A stretch of 62,286 nt of DNA from Bordetella sp. (GCA_017308115.1 JAFKFS010000018.1:1-62286), one strand, 5' to 3'; counted from the first letter of the stretch, positions 28,392 to 37,392 are shown. Numbers and translations are program-made. Notes: generated by a model not told the origin, from the letters alone.

Positions 28392-29554
28392 GCGCGCCGC
28401 GATTTCCCGTCAGCACCGCCGTCGTCGGCCTGGGCGTGCGCCAGTACAAGCGCGGAACGGCGCCGATGTCGGAGCACGGCGTGCTGGTCCGCGCCATCGT
28501 CGACGCCTGCGAGGACGCGGGCCTGGACCCGGCCGACATCGACGGCTTCGTCACCTATGGCGACGACAAGAATGAGCCGGTGCGCCTGATGAACGACCTG
28601 GGCACGAAGGAACTGTGTTGGTCCAGCCAGGTTTTCGGCGGCGGCGGCGGCGGCATCGCGGCGGCCTTCGGCCTGGCGGCGGCGGCCATCATCAGCGGCC
28701 AGGCCAGGACGGTGGCGGTGTTCCGCGCCCTGGTTCAGGACAATAGCGGCCGGCTGTCCGGGGCGGTCATGGCCCACCATCTGACCGACTATATCGTCGG
28801 CGTCGGCCTGACGGCGCCGGCGGTGGAATGCGCCATGCGCGCCCAGCGGATGCTGGAGCACCACGGGGTGCCGCGCCAGTGCATGGAGGACATGGTGCGC
28901 GCCTCCTACTATCACGGCGCGCGCAATCCCAAGGCGGTCGCCTACGGCCAGGAGCTGGACGTCGAGGCCTATCGCTCTTCACGCATCATCGCCGAGCCCT
29001 TCCACCTCTTCGACTGCAGCCGCGAGAACGACGGCGCGGGCGTGGCGATCCTGACGTCGGCGGAACGGGCGCGCGATCTGAAGCAGAAGCCCGTCTATCT
29101 GAAGGGGGTGGCCCAGGGCACGGGTAAGGGATGGGGCGACCTGCTCCAGAACGACGAAAACTACGCCTCGGCCGGTTTCCAGTCCGTCGCGCGCCGCCTG
29201 TGGGAGCAGACCGGCCTGACCCCCGCCGACATCGACGTGGTGCAGGTCTATGAGAATTTCAGCGCCCAGGGCGTCGCGTCGCTGATCGACCACGGCTTCT
29301 GCACCTATGAGGACGCCGGCGAGGTCGTGCGTTACGAGAACCTGATCGCGCCGACGGGCCGGCTGCCGGTGAACACCGGCGGCGGAAACCTGGCCCAGGG
29401 CTTCATCCACGGCATCGGCACGGCCATCGAGGCGGTAGAGCAGCTGCGCGGGACCTCGGCCAACCCGGTGCCGGGCGCGCGCTATTCCCTGCTGGCGGGG
29501 GGGCCGGGCGCGCCGACGGTCAGTTCGGCTGTCTTCTCCGTCGATGCGGCCTGA
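28388..29554 (+). CDS. Thiolase-fold protein without nucleophilic Cys, Ltp2-like (probable aldolase)
   Basis: This 388-residue protein belongs to the SCP2-thiolase-like family. The usual nucleophile segment is replaced by SSQVFGGGGGGIAAAFG with no Cys, and the second-half motif reads VNTGGGNLAQGFIHGIG rather than a GHP box. A Tyr is present in DVVQVYENFSAQG. Loss of the Cys, together with an adjacent DUF35 gene overlapping by four bases, is the pattern of Ltp2-type enzymes, which cleave 17-hydroxy steroid side chains by retro-aldol reaction. A carbon-carbon lyase acting on a CoA thioester is therefore more likely than thiolysis. Its stop overlaps the hydrolase gene by 11 bases. Confidence 0.85.
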   Translation: MSAPRFPVSTAVVGLGVRQYKRGTAPMSEHGVLVRAIVDACEDAGLDPADIDGFVTYGDDKNEPVRLMNDLGTKELCWSSQVFGGGGGGIAAAFGLAAAAIISGQARTVAVFRALVQDNSGRLSGAVMAHHLTDYIVGVGLTAPAVECAMRAQRMLEHHGVPRQCMEDMVRASYYHGARNPKAVAYGQELDVEAYRSSRIIAEPFHLFDCSRENDGAGVAILTSAERARDLKQKPVYLKGVAQGTGKGWGDLLQNDENYASAGFQSVARRLWEQTGLTPADIDVVQVYENFSAQGVASLIDHGFCTYEDAGEVVRYENLIAPTGRLPVNTGGGNLAQGFIHGIGTAIEAVEQLRGTSANPVPGARYSLLAGGPGAPTVSSAVFSVDAA

Positions 29555-30434
29555 CGCCGTGGCGGGCGAGGGGCCCGGCGAAGGCGTCGTCGTCCGCCGC
29601 TATGAGTCCAGCGGCGGGGTGAGCCTCGTCGCCGACGTCGGCGGCGCCGAGCAGGCGTCCACGGTGCTGCTGATGCACGGCGGGGGCCAGACGCGGCACA
29701 GCTGGTCGGGGGCCATGACCGCCCTGGTCGAGCGGGGCTATCGCGTCGTCAACTATGACGCGCGCGGCCACGGCGACAGCGGCTGGGCCGAGGACGGCGC
29801 CTATACGCTGGACGATCGCGTCGACGACGTGCGGGCGGTGCTGGGCGATTGTCCGGGGCCGTTCGCCCTGGTCGGCGCCTCCCTGGGCGGGGCGACGGCC
29901 ATGCACGCCGTGGCCTCGGGCCTGGCGGCGAGCGCCGTGGTGATGGTGGACATCGTGCCGGACCCGGAGCCCCAGGGCGTCGGCCGCATCAGGGACTTCA
30001 TGAACCGGCACAGGGCGGGTTTCGCCGATCTGGAGGCGGCGGCCGAAGCGGTCGCCGCCTACAATCCGGAGCGCGCCCGGCCCCGCGATCCGACCGGTCT
30101 GATGCGCAACCTGCGCCGCCGCGACGACGGGCGGCTGTACTGGCACTGGGATCCCCGCATCATGCAGGACCCGACGGGCCAGCAGGCCGTCATTCGGCGC
30201 TCGGCCGAGGTCGCCGCGGCGGCCGGCCCGCCGCCGTTCCTGCTGGTGCGAGGCCTGCACAGCGATGTGGTCAGCGACGCCGGCGTGGCGGCGTTTCGGG
30301 CCCTGATGCCGGAGTTGGAAGTCGTCGACGTCGTCGGGGCCGGCCATATGGTCGCGGGCGACCGAAACGACGCCTTCAACGCCGGAGTGATCGATTTCCT
30401 GACGCGGCGAATGCCGCCGGAGCAAGCGGCATGA
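29544..30434 (+). CDS. Alpha/beta hydrolase
   Basis: This 296-residue cytoplasmic alpha/beta hydrolase has the oxyanion loop LLMHGGGQT, GHGDSGW, the nucleophile elbow ALVGASLGGATA and the catalytic His in VGAGHMVAGDRND. The start ATG at 29544 overlaps the thiolase-fold gene by 11 bases, and the stop overlaps the SDR by four (ATGA). It is thus the third gene of a tightly coupled operon. In comparable islands such enzymes open lactones or cleave ring C-C bonds (meta-cleavage type hydrolases); which of these applies is unknown. Confidence 0.86.
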   Translation: MRPDAVAGEGPGEGVVVRRYESSGGVSLVADVGGAEQASTVLLMHGGGQTRHSWSGAMTALVERGYRVVNYDARGHGDSGWAEDGAYTLDDRVDDVRAVLGDCPGPFALVGASLGGATAMHAVASGLAASAVVMVDIVPDPEPQGVGRIRDFMNRHRAGFADLEAAAEAVAAYNPERARPRDPTGLMRNLRRRDDGRLYWHWDPRIMQDPTGQQAVIRRSAEVAAAAGPPPFLLVRGLHSDVVSDAGVAAFRALMPELEVVDVVGAGHMVAGDRNDAFNAGVIDFLTRRMPPEQAA

Positions 30435-31186
30435 GAACGGACCTGACGGGAAAGGTGGCCTTGGTCACCGGGGCCAGCGCCGGGCTGGGGCGTCATTTCG
30501 CCCTGACCCTGGCCCGGGCCGGAGCGGCGGTGGTGCTGTGCGCGCGTCGGCTTGAGGCGCTGGAGGCCCTGGCGCAGGAAATCCGCGCCGACGGCGGCCG
30601 GGCCTTGCCGCTCGCGCTCGACCTGTCGGACGCCTCGGCCATGCCGGGCGTGTTCGACGCCGCCGAAGCCGCCTTCGGCACGGTGGACATCCTCATCAAC
30701 AACGCCGGGGTGGCGGATGGAAAATACGCCACCCGCATGACGCTGGAAGAGGTGGATCACGTGCTGGCGATCAATGTCCGCGCGCCCTTCCTGATGGCGA
30801 CCGAGGCGGCGCGGCGGCTGATGGCGGCCCAGGCGCCCGGCCGGATCGTCAACCTGTCGTCGGTCGCGGCCTATACCTACACGCACAAGAGCGCGGCGGC
30901 CCTCTACGCCACGACCAAGGCGGCGGTGGTCAAGATGACCGAGGCGCTGGCGATCGAGTGGGCGGCCCAGGGGATCAACGTCAACGCCATCGCTCCGGGC
31001 CTGTTCAGGTCGGAAATGAGCGCCGGATACATCGAGCGGGCGGGGGACTTCACCGGGCGCTTCCCTCGCGGGCGGGTGGGCGAGCCGGAGCATCTGGAAA
31101 GCACCCTGCTCTACCTGGTCGACCCGGTCTCCTCCTTCGTGACCGGCACGACCGTCATCGTCGACGACGCCCAGCAGGGACGATAG
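30431..31186 (+). CDS. Short-chain dehydrogenase/reductase (SDR)
   Basis: This 251-residue classical SDR has the cofactor loop TGASAGLGRHFA, NNAGVADGK, catalytic Ser in NLSSVAAYTYTHK and Tyr-x3-Lys in LYATTKAAV. It ends in the usual TTVIVDDAQQGR. It probably oxidises a secondary alcohol on the ring or side chain of the island substrate. The ATG at 30431 overlaps the hydrolase stop. The ferredoxin reductase gene starts three bases after its stop, so the operon continues. Confidence 0.93.
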   Translation: MRTDLTGKVALVTGASAGLGRHFALTLARAGAAVVLCARRLEALEALAQEIRADGGRALPLALDLSDASAMPGVFDAAEAAFGTVDILINNAGVADGKYATRMTLEEVDHVLAINVRAPFLMATEAARRLMAAQAPGRIVNLSSVAAYTYTHKSAAALYATTKAAVVKMTEALAIEWAAQGINVNAIAPGLFRSEMSAGYIERAGDFTGRFPRGRVGEPEHLESTLLYLVDPVSSFVTGTTVIVDDAQQGR

Positions 31187-31189
31187 GCC

Positions 31190-32419
31190 ATGCAGCATTT
31201 CGACACCCTGATCGTCGGCGGCGGGCACGCCGGCGCCGGCGCGGCCGCCTCGCTGCGGCAGCTCGGCTATGCGGGAAGCGTGGCCATCCTGGGCGCCGAG
31301 CCTGAAGCCCCCTATGAGCGGCCGCCGCTGTCCAAGGACTATCTGTCGGGCGAGAAGACGTTCGATCGTCTGCTGATCCGCCCCGAGGCCTTCTGGGCCG
31401 AGCGCGACATCGAACTGCTGCTGGGCCGCACGGTCGAGCGGGCGGCGCCGCTGGAGCATCAGGTCACGACGGCGGACGGGGAGACCTTCAGTTACGGTCA
31501 TCTGATCTGGGCCGCAGGCGGTCGGCCTCGCCGGTTGAGTTGCGCGGGCGCGGACCTGGCCGGGGTGCACAGCGTGCGTACGCGCGCCGATGTGGACCAG
31601 ATGGCGGCCGAACTGCCCCAGGTGGGGCAGGTGGTCATCATCGGCGGCGGCTATATCGGCCTGGAGGCGGCGGCGGTGCTGACCAAGCTGGGCAAGTCGG
31701 TGGTGCTGCTGGAGGCGCTGGACCGGGTGCTGGCGAGGGTCGCCGGCGAGCCGCTGTCGCGCTTCTTCGAGGCGGAGCATCGCGCGCACGGCGTCGACCT
31801 GCGTCTGGGCGCGGTCGTCGATCGCCTCACGGAGGAGGGCGGTCGGGTTGCGGGCGTCAAGCTGGCGGACGGCGAGGTCATTCCGGCCCAGATGGTGATC
31901 GTCGGGGTGGGCGTCCTTCCCGCAGTCGAGCCCCTGCTGGGCGCGGGGGCCGCCGGGGGCAACGGCGTCTGGGTGGATGCGCAATGCCGCACCAGCCTGC
32001 CCGATGTCTTCGCCATCGGCGACTGCGCCCTGCACGCCAACCGTTTCGCCCAAGGGGCGGACATCCGCCTGGAGTCGGTTCAGAACGCCAACGATCAGGC
32101 CAAGGTCGCGGCCAGGGCCATTGTCGGCGATCCGGTCGACTATGACGCCATCCCCTGGTTCTGGTCGGATCAGTACGACCTGAAGCTTCAGACCATGGGC
32201 CTGCTGACGGGGCATGACTCCTGGGTGGTGCGCGGCGATCCCGCCTCGCGCAGCTTCTCGGTGGCGTATCTGCGCGGCGATGTGATCTGCGCCATCGATT
32301 GCGTGAACGCGGTCAAGGACTACGTCCAGGCGCGCAAGCTAATTCTCGAAGGAGCGTCGATAAATACCGCCCTTCTGGCCGATGTCGGGGTCGCATTGAA
32401 GGATCTCGCGGCATCGTGA
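31190..32419 (+). CDS. FAD-dependent ferredoxin reductase (putidaredoxin-reductase type)
   Basis: This 409-residue NADH:ferredoxin reductase has FAD- and NAD-binding Rossmann motifs (TLIVGGGHAGAGAAASLRQ; VVIIGGGYIGLEAAAVL), ERPPLSKDYL, FAIGDCALH and a C-terminal dimer domain with PWFWSDQYDLKLQTMG. The layout and the PWFWSDQY motif match putidaredoxin reductase of the P450cam system. It would pass electrons to the ferredoxin at 39992 and on to the CYP101-like P450 at 35311, and perhaps to the Rieske oxygenase downstream. It is the last gene of the operon begun at 27996. Confidence 0.94.
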   Translation: MQHFDTLIVGGGHAGAGAAASLRQLGYAGSVAILGAEPEAPYERPPLSKDYLSGEKTFDRLLIRPEAFWAERDIELLLGRTVERAAPLEHQVTTADGETFSYGHLIWAAGGRPRRLSCAGADLAGVHSVRTRADVDQMAAELPQVGQVVIIGGGYIGLEAAAVLTKLGKSVVLLEALDRVLARVAGEPLSRFFEAEHRAHGVDLRLGAVVDRLTEEGGRVAGVKLADGEVIPAQMVIVGVGVLPAVEPLLGAGAAGGNGVWVDAQCRTSLPDVFAIGDCALHANRFAQGADIRLESVQNANDQAKVAARAIVGDPVDYDAIPWFWSDQYDLKLQTMGLLTGHDSWVVRGDPASRSFSVAYLRGDVICAIDCVNAVKDYVQARKLILEGASINTALLADVGVALKDLAAS

Positions 32420-32423
32420 CGCC

Positions 32424-32444
32424 TTATCTATTGCCATTAGATAA
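32424..32444. promoter_or_regulatory. Motif B copy 2 inside a perfect inverted repeat
   Basis: TTATCTA and TAGATAA are perfect arms around seven bases, and the centre CTATTGCCATTAG (32428-32440) matches motif B. It starts five bases after the reductase stop and 45-65 bp upstream of the Rieske gene start. Confidence 0.55.
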
Positions 32445-32453
32445 ACCTGTGGT

Positions 32454-32469
32454 AATCGTCTGATTAAAT
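32454..32469. promoter_or_regulatory. Island operator, motif A copy 2
   Basis: AATCGTCTGATTAAAT fits AATCR-NN-YGATTAAAT at every defined position. It lies 20-35 bp upstream of the Rieske oxygenase start. Confidence 0.65.
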
Positions 32470-32488
32470 CGGCAGGAAGGTGTTGGCC

Positions 32489-33676
32489 ATGAATCAGGTT
32501 TCCGAGCTCACCAAGGCGCCCGAGCGTCAGGTCACGACGCTGGGGTCGTTGAATCCCAATCTCCAGGCGGCCATCCGCCGTATTCCGGCGGAGCGTGACG
32601 CCCATACCGATCCTCTGGGGGCGACGCGCCCCAACGCCCTGTTCACCAGCCAGGCCCACTATGACCTGGAGCAGGAAAAGCTGTTCCGGCGGTATCCGGT
32701 GCCGGTGACCCTGTCGGCGCTGTTGGCCGAGCCTGGGACGGTGATCGCCAACGACGGCTACGGCGTGCCGCTGCTGATCACGCGGGCGCGCGACGGGGTG
32801 GTCCGCGCCTTCGTCAACGCCTGCCAGCACAAGGGCTCCAAGATCATCGAGGACTGCGAGGTCCACAAGCAGGGCCGGCTTTCCTGCCCCTACCACGCCT
32901 GGACCTACGCCCTGGACGGCAAGCTGGTCGGCGTGGCGCGCGCCGACATGTTCAAGGATCTGGACAAGGCGGAGCGGGGCCTGAAGGAGCTTCCGGCCCG
33001 CGAATGGGGCGGGGTCGTCTATGTGCAGCTCGACGGTCGTGAGCCGGACTGGTCCAATCTGTCGGAGCAGGTCGCAGCCGATTTCGAGTCGCTGGGCATT
33101 CCCAAGGCGCACGTCTATGGCCGCAAGACCTTCGATCTGAAGGCCAATTGGAAGCTGGTGCTCGAACCCTTCCTGGAAGGCTATCACGTCCAGCGCCTGC
33201 ACGCGGCGTCGATCGGCGACCTGTTCGTGGACGCGCCCAATATCGTCGATATTTTCGGACCCAATGTGCGCCAGCTGTCCGGCCGCATCGGCTATGAGCC
33301 GTCGATGCTGGACGAGAACCCCGCGGGCAACGTCCACAAGCTGATCACCCACGCCTACACCGCCTTCCCGAACTGCGTGGTGGTCACCAGCCAATACTAT
33401 ATCAGCGTGATGCTGCTGAAGCCGCGGGGCGTCGACCAGACCACGGTCGAATACTTCATGCTCACGCCCGGACCGGCGGACACGCCCAAGGCCAAGGAGG
33501 TGTTCGAGCGCTCATACGAGCTGATCATCAAGGTTTTCGGGGGAGAAGACTTCCGCGCCGCCGAAATCAGCCAGGCGGGCCTGAACGCCGGTGTTCCAGA
33601 GGAAACCATCTACTGCGGTCTCGAGGAGAACATCGTCCGTTACTACGATCAGCTCGAAAGGCTGATGAAGTCCTAG
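32489..33676 (+). CDS. Rieske-type ring-hydroxylating oxygenase, alpha subunit
   Basis: This 395-residue oxygenase has a Rieske [2Fe-2S] centre (Cys112, His114, Cys133, His136; CQHKG and CPYHAWTY) and a mononuclear iron site with His233 and His238 in EGYHVQRLH. The residue three before His233 is Glu230, where classical naphthalene-type enzymes have Asp; Glu is also found in the carnitine oxygenase group. ATG 32489 follows AGGAAGG by eight bases. No small beta subunit is present, so it is probably an alpha-only monooxygenase or demethylase. Its electron donor may be the island's ferredoxin/reductase. It has its own promoter region with motifs A and B. Confidence 0.92.
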   Translation: MNQVSELTKAPERQVTTLGSLNPNLQAAIRRIPAERDAHTDPLGATRPNALFTSQAHYDLEQEKLFRRYPVPVTLSALLAEPGTVIANDGYGVPLLITRARDGVVRAFVNACQHKGSKIIEDCEVHKQGRLSCPYHAWTYALDGKLVGVARADMFKDLDKAERGLKELPAREWGGVVYVQLDGREPDWSNLSEQVAADFESLGIPKAHVYGRKTFDLKANWKLVLEPFLEGYHVQRLHAASIGDLFVDAPNIVDIFGPNVRQLSGRIGYEPSMLDENPAGNVHKLITHAYTAFPNCVVVTSQYYISVMLLKPRGVDQTTVEYFMLTPGPADTPKAKEVFERSYELIIKVFGGEDFRAAEISQAGLNAGVPEETIYCGLEENIVRYYDQLERLMKS

Positions 33677-33712
33677 AGACGTCCTTCCTGATTGGCGGCA
33701 GTTCGGATTTGC

Positions 33713-33726
33713 CTATCGCTATTTAG
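33713..33726. promoter_or_regulatory. Weak motif B-like element
   Basis: CTATCGCTATTTAG resembles motif B but with six rather than five central bases. It is in the 124-bp gap before the acyl-CoA synthetase gene. Confidence 0.25.
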
Positions 33727-33800
33727 TTTATCGTCACGACGCGCAACTTCATGCTGGCGGCAGACCGGCTTTTGCGCGTCGTGTTTCTGGGGAGACGCGC

Positions 33801-35300
33801 ATGGCGCAAACACTATCGGACGCGATCGCCTGGTGGGCGAGGGTTCGACCTGAGCAGAAGGCCATCATCATGGACGGCGAGGCGCTGTCCTACGGCGCCT
33901 ACAAGGCCTGGTCCGACCGCGTCGCGGCGATGCTGATCGCCGACGGCCTGGAGCCGGGCGAGCGGGTCGGCGTCTGCGATCTGAACAGTCTGGCCTATTG
34001 CGCCCTGATCATGGGCGTCATTCGCGCGGGCGGCATCGTCAGTCCGGTGAACTCGCGTTTCACCACCCGGGAGATCGCCGACCTGTGCGGCACGACCGAG
34101 CCGCGCTTCGTCTTCGTCGGCGAGGACTTCGCGGCCAAGGTCCAGGCGGCGGGCCTGCCGACGCGCCCCATGGCGGAGATCGACGCCCTGCGCGAGGGCG
34201 AACCGGCGGTGATCGCGCGCGACGTCGACCCGGAGGCGCCGGTCGTCATCATCGCCACCTCGGGATCGACCGCCAAGCCCAAGGGCGTGGTTCTGACCCA
34301 TCGGTCGATGACCTCCTATGTCGGCAACTGGGCGCTGGAAGGCACGGGGTCGTCCGCGGGAGCGCGCGTCATCAGCCTGGCGCCGCTGAACACCTCGGCC
34401 GGCTTCGTTCAGCTGATCCAGTACACGGTCCAGGGCTGCACCATCTATATGGAGCCGCAGTTCATCCCGGCCAAGACGCTGAAGATGATCGTGGAGGAGA
34501 AGATCACCTGCTTCGGCGCGGTGCCGGTCTTCTTCGAGGCCCTGGCGGCCCTGCCGGAGTTCGCCGAGGCGGACCTTTCGGCGCTGAAGCTGGCGACCTG
34601 CGGCGGCGCCCGGGTCAGCCCGCGCCTGCTGGAGGCCTACAAGGCCAAGGGCGTCGTCATCCGCCAGATCTACGGCCAGACCGAGGTCGGCGGCAACGCC
34701 ACCATGATGCCCGAGCACCTGGCGCTGGAAGAACCCGAGAAATGCGGCTGGGGCGGCGCCTATATCGAACTGCGCGTCGTGCGTCCCGGCGACATCGACT
34801 GCGATCCGGGCGAGCCGGGCGAGATTCTGATGCGCTCGCCAGGCATGATGAAGGAATACTGGCGCAACCCCGAGGAAACGGCCAAGGCCCTGCGCGGCGG
34901 CTGGCTGCATTCAGGGGACATCGGCGTACTCGATGAGCGCGGCCTGCTGACCTACCTGGACCGGATGAAGGATCTGATAATCTCGGGCGGGCTGAATATC
35001 TCGGCCGCCGAGGTCGAGGCGGTGGTCTGTGAGTATCCGGGCGTTGTCGAGGCGCTGGTCATCGCCGCGCCCTGCGACAAGTTCGGAGAGACGCCCTTCG
35101 CCGTCTATCACGGCCCGGCCGAGGTCGATGTCCAGGGGCTGATCGCCCACTGCAACCTCAATCTGTCGAACTACAAGGTGCCGCGCTACGTCGCCTTCTC
35201 CGCCGAACCCCTGCCCCGTCTGGCGACCGGAAAACTGTCCAAGCCGGCCGTTCGCGAAGCCTATGCCGGGGCTCATAACGTCCTCCAGCGCGTCCGTTAG
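33801..35300 (+). CDS. Acyl-CoA synthetase (AMP-forming, FadD-like)
   Basis: This 499-residue class I adenylate-forming enzyme activates a carboxylic acid to its CoA thioester. Seen are the phosphate loop IATSGSTAKPKGVVLTH, IYGQTEVGG, GWLHSGDIG, the hinge YLDRMKDLIISGGLNIS and the C-terminal catalytic Lys in LPRLATGKLSKPAVR. The ATG at 33801 is preceded by GGGGAGA. It precedes the P450 by 10 bases, so oxygenation and CoA activation are probably co-expressed. Within the island it is the obvious step that commits the side-chain or ring acid to beta-oxidation. Confidence 0.93.
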   Translation: MAQTLSDAIAWWARVRPEQKAIIMDGEALSYGAYKAWSDRVAAMLIADGLEPGERVGVCDLNSLAYCALIMGVIRAGGIVSPVNSRFTTREIADLCGTTEPRFVFVGEDFAAKVQAAGLPTRPMAEIDALREGEPAVIARDVDPEAPVVIIATSGSTAKPKGVVLTHRSMTSYVGNWALEGTGSSAGARVISLAPLNTSAGFVQLIQYTVQGCTIYMEPQFIPAKTLKMIVEEKITCFGAVPVFFEALAALPEFAEADLSALKLATCGGARVSPRLLEAYKAKGVVIRQIYGQTEVGGNATMMPEHLALEEPEKCGWGGAYIELRVVRPGDIDCDPGEPGEILMRSPGMMKEYWRNPEETAKALRGGWLHSGDIGVLDERGLLTYLDRMKDLIISGGLNISAAEVEAVVCEYPGVVEALVIAAPCDKFGETPFAVYHGPAEVDVQGLIAHCNLNLSNYKVPRYVAFSAEPLPRLATGKLSKPAVREAYAGAHNVLQRVR

Positions 35301-35310
35301 GGGAAACGCC

Positions 35311-36525
35311 ATGGTCGCCGCAGCAACCCTTTCGCCCCAGCCCGATCATGTGCCCGATCACCTGGTCTTCGACTTCGACATCTACAACGATCCGCGCCTG
35401 GGCGAGGATGTTCAGGGCACCTACGCCGCGGCTCTGGACGGGGCGCCGGACATCTTCTGGACCCGCATGAACGGCGGTCACTGGATGGTCAAGGGCTTCG
35501 ACGCCATCGGCGAAGTGGTGCGCGATCCTGAGCATTTCTCGGTGCGGGAGATGCAGATTCCGCGCGTCGAGAACCCGCCCTTCTTCATCCCGCTCAGCCT
35601 CGATCCGCCGGACAATCTGCCCTATCGGCAGGCGATGATCCCCATGTTCGGGCCCGTCGCCGTCAAGGCGCTGGAGCCGCGCATCCGCGAGTGGGCGGGG
35701 CAGATCGTCGACAGGGTCGCCGCCGGTGGGGCCTGCGACTTCCAGGGCGAGGTCTCCAAGCTGTTTCCGGTCACGGTCTTCATGGAGCTGATGGGCATGG
35801 ACCTGTCGCGCCTCCAGGAGTTCCGCCATCTGGCCGAGGGCTTCTTCGAGACCCAGAACAACGGCCCCGAGCTGGCCCGCCTCAGCGGCGTCATCATGGG
35901 CGTCCTGACCGAACTGATCGCTGAAAAACGCGCCAAGCCCGACGGCAAGCTGATGAGTCACTTCATCACCGTCGATGTCGGCGGCCGCCAGATGAGCGAT
36001 GACGAGATCCTGGCCATGAGCTTCGTGCTCTTCCTGGGCGGCATGGACACGGTCACCAATGTGACCGGATTCGCTTACCAGCAGTTGGCGCAGATGCCGG
36101 ACGTGCAGAAACGGCTGGCCGACGATCCGTCCCAGATCCCCGCCTTCGTCGATGAGGCCATTCGCCTGTACGGCGTGGTGAGCACGCCGCGCCTGGTCGT
36201 CAAGGACCGCCGGATCGGCGACGCCGATTTCCGTGAAGGCGACATGGTGCTGAACGTCCTGTGCCTCGGCAGTCGCGACCCGAAACGCTATGAGGCGCCC
36301 AACGCCTTCAACATGGACCGCAAGAAGGTCGCCCACCTGACGTTCTCGTCGGGACCGCATCTCTGCATCGGCCATGTGCTGGGCCGCACCGAACTGCGGA
36401 TACTGACCGAGGAATGGTTCAAGCGGATTCCGGCCTTCGAGGCCACGCCGGGGCGCCCTCATCATTTCCGCGTCGGCACGGTGATGGCGCTGGAGACCCT
36501 GCCATTGCAGTGGCGGGCGGCCTGA
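35311..36525 (+). CDS. Cytochrome P450, CYP101 (P450cam)-like
   Basis: This 404-residue P450 carries the heme-ligand loop FSSGPHLCIGHVLGR (Cys352), the E-x-x-R pair (Glu282/Arg285) and the acid-alcohol pair Asp246-Thr247 in GGMDTVTN. Its N-terminus, VPDHLVFDFDIYN and FWTRMNGGHW, closely follows P450cam. The segment holding the camphor-binding Tyr96 of P450cam is VENPPFFIP here, so that hydrogen bond is lost and the substrate should differ from camphor. ATG 35311 has AGGGGAAA upstream. Electron partners of the matching class are at 31190 and 39992. A strong terminator follows. Confidence 0.93.
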   Translation: MVAAATLSPQPDHVPDHLVFDFDIYNDPRLGEDVQGTYAAALDGAPDIFWTRMNGGHWMVKGFDAIGEVVRDPEHFSVREMQIPRVENPPFFIPLSLDPPDNLPYRQAMIPMFGPVAVKALEPRIREWAGQIVDRVAAGGACDFQGEVSKLFPVTVFMELMGMDLSRLQEFRHLAEGFFETQNNGPELARLSGVIMGVLTELIAEKRAKPDGKLMSHFITVDVGGRQMSDDEILAMSFVLFLGGMDTVTNVTGFAYQQLAQMPDVQKRLADDPSQIPAFVDEAIRLYGVVSTPRLVVKDRRIGDADFREGDMVLNVLCLGSRDPKRYEAPNAFNMDRKKVAHLTFSSGPHLCIGHVLGRTELRILTEEWFKRIPAFEATPGRPHHFRVGTVMALETLPLQWRAA

Positions 36526-36547
36526 CGTCCTGATTTCCTCCCCCTGG

Positions 36548-36585
36548 GCGGTCCTGCCGACTTCGGCGGGGCCGCTCCTCTTTTT
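36548..36585 (+). terminator. Rho-independent terminator after the P450 gene
   Basis: A 12-bp stem (36548-36559 with 36564-36575, two G-T pairs) and a 4-base loop are followed by TCCTCTTTTT. It lies 22 bases past the P450 stop and ends against the convergent TetR stop. It is the best rho-independent terminator in the window. Confidence 0.8.
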
Positions 36586-37319
36586 CAGGTTTCAGGCGGC
36601 GGCGCGGGGCGCTCGAACAGATGCTCGGTGTCGTTGACTGGTTGCCCCAGGGCGCCCCGACGATAGCGCTCGGCGGCGCCGAGGAAGAACATCCGCAGGG
36701 TTTCCTCCAGCAGCTTTTCGTCGTCGGCGAAGGGGTTGTGCCGCAGGGCGCGCGCCACCGCCGGGAAGCGGTCCGGCTTGAAGGCGGGCATGGCGTCCAC
36801 GCCCCGCGCCCGGGCGGCCGCGCCGAACAGGGCGGAGCCGAACATCAGCTTGTCGGTGCCTTCCAGGATGACCATGTGGAACTGCGGCGGATAGGGATTG
36901 GCCTCGGCAGCGTCCTCATAGGCCTGAAGCAGCAGGCGGCGCGGGAAGTACTGCAGGACCAGGACGGCGGCGTTCGGGTGCTTGAGGATGGCGCGCCGGG
37001 CGGCCACGCAGAGGTTCACCATCCGCTCCTCGAAGGGCAGTTCGCTGCGTTTCAGTTCCGGCAGGCCCAGCCCGTCCTTCAGCTCTGGAAGCCCCAGGAA
37101 AAGCAGACGGACAACCTCCTCAAGGAGTTCGTCCTTGTCCTGAAAGTAGTGGTAGAAGGAGGGGGAGCTTACGCCAAGCTTGCGCGCGACGTGGTTCAGG
37201 CTGAAGCGGGCCAGTCCGACTTCATCTATGACGTCCAGGGCCGCCTGCGCCGCCGCAGCGCGACTGATGAGCGGTGTCGAAGGGCGCGCCAAAATCTGTT
37301 CCCCAGCTGCAAAAGCCAC
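36585..37319 (-). CDS. TetR-family transcriptional regulator 1
   Basis: This 244-residue regulator has an N-terminal TetR helix-turn-helix (FSLNHVARKLGVSSPSFYHYFQDKDELL, about residues 39-66) and a long ligand-binding part. The start is GTG at 37319, with AGGAG about 10 bases upstream. It is divergent from TonB-dependent receptor 3 across 168 bp containing motif A copy 3. It is a candidate repressor for the island operator AATCR-NN-YGATTAAAT; the other candidate is at 45321. The ligand is probably a pathway intermediate or CoA ester, but the sequence does not show which. Confidence 0.88.
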   Translation of the reverse strand: MAFAAGEQILARPSTPLISRAAAAQAALDVIDEVGLARFSLNHVARKLGVSSPSFYHYFQDKDELLEEVVRLLFLGLPELKDGLGLPELKRSELPFEERMVNLCVAARRAILKHPNAAVLVLQYFPRRLLLQAYEDAAEANPYPPQFHMVILEGTDKLMFGSALFGAAARARGVDAMPAFKPDRFPAVARALRHNPFADDEKLLEETLRMFFLGAAERYRRGALGQPVNDTEHLFERPAPPPET

Positions 37320-37392
37320 TCCTTTGCATCTCCTGCCCCGGCGCTCAACCCGCTGTTGACGGCAATCTGGACCGACGACCGCAACGGGTAGT

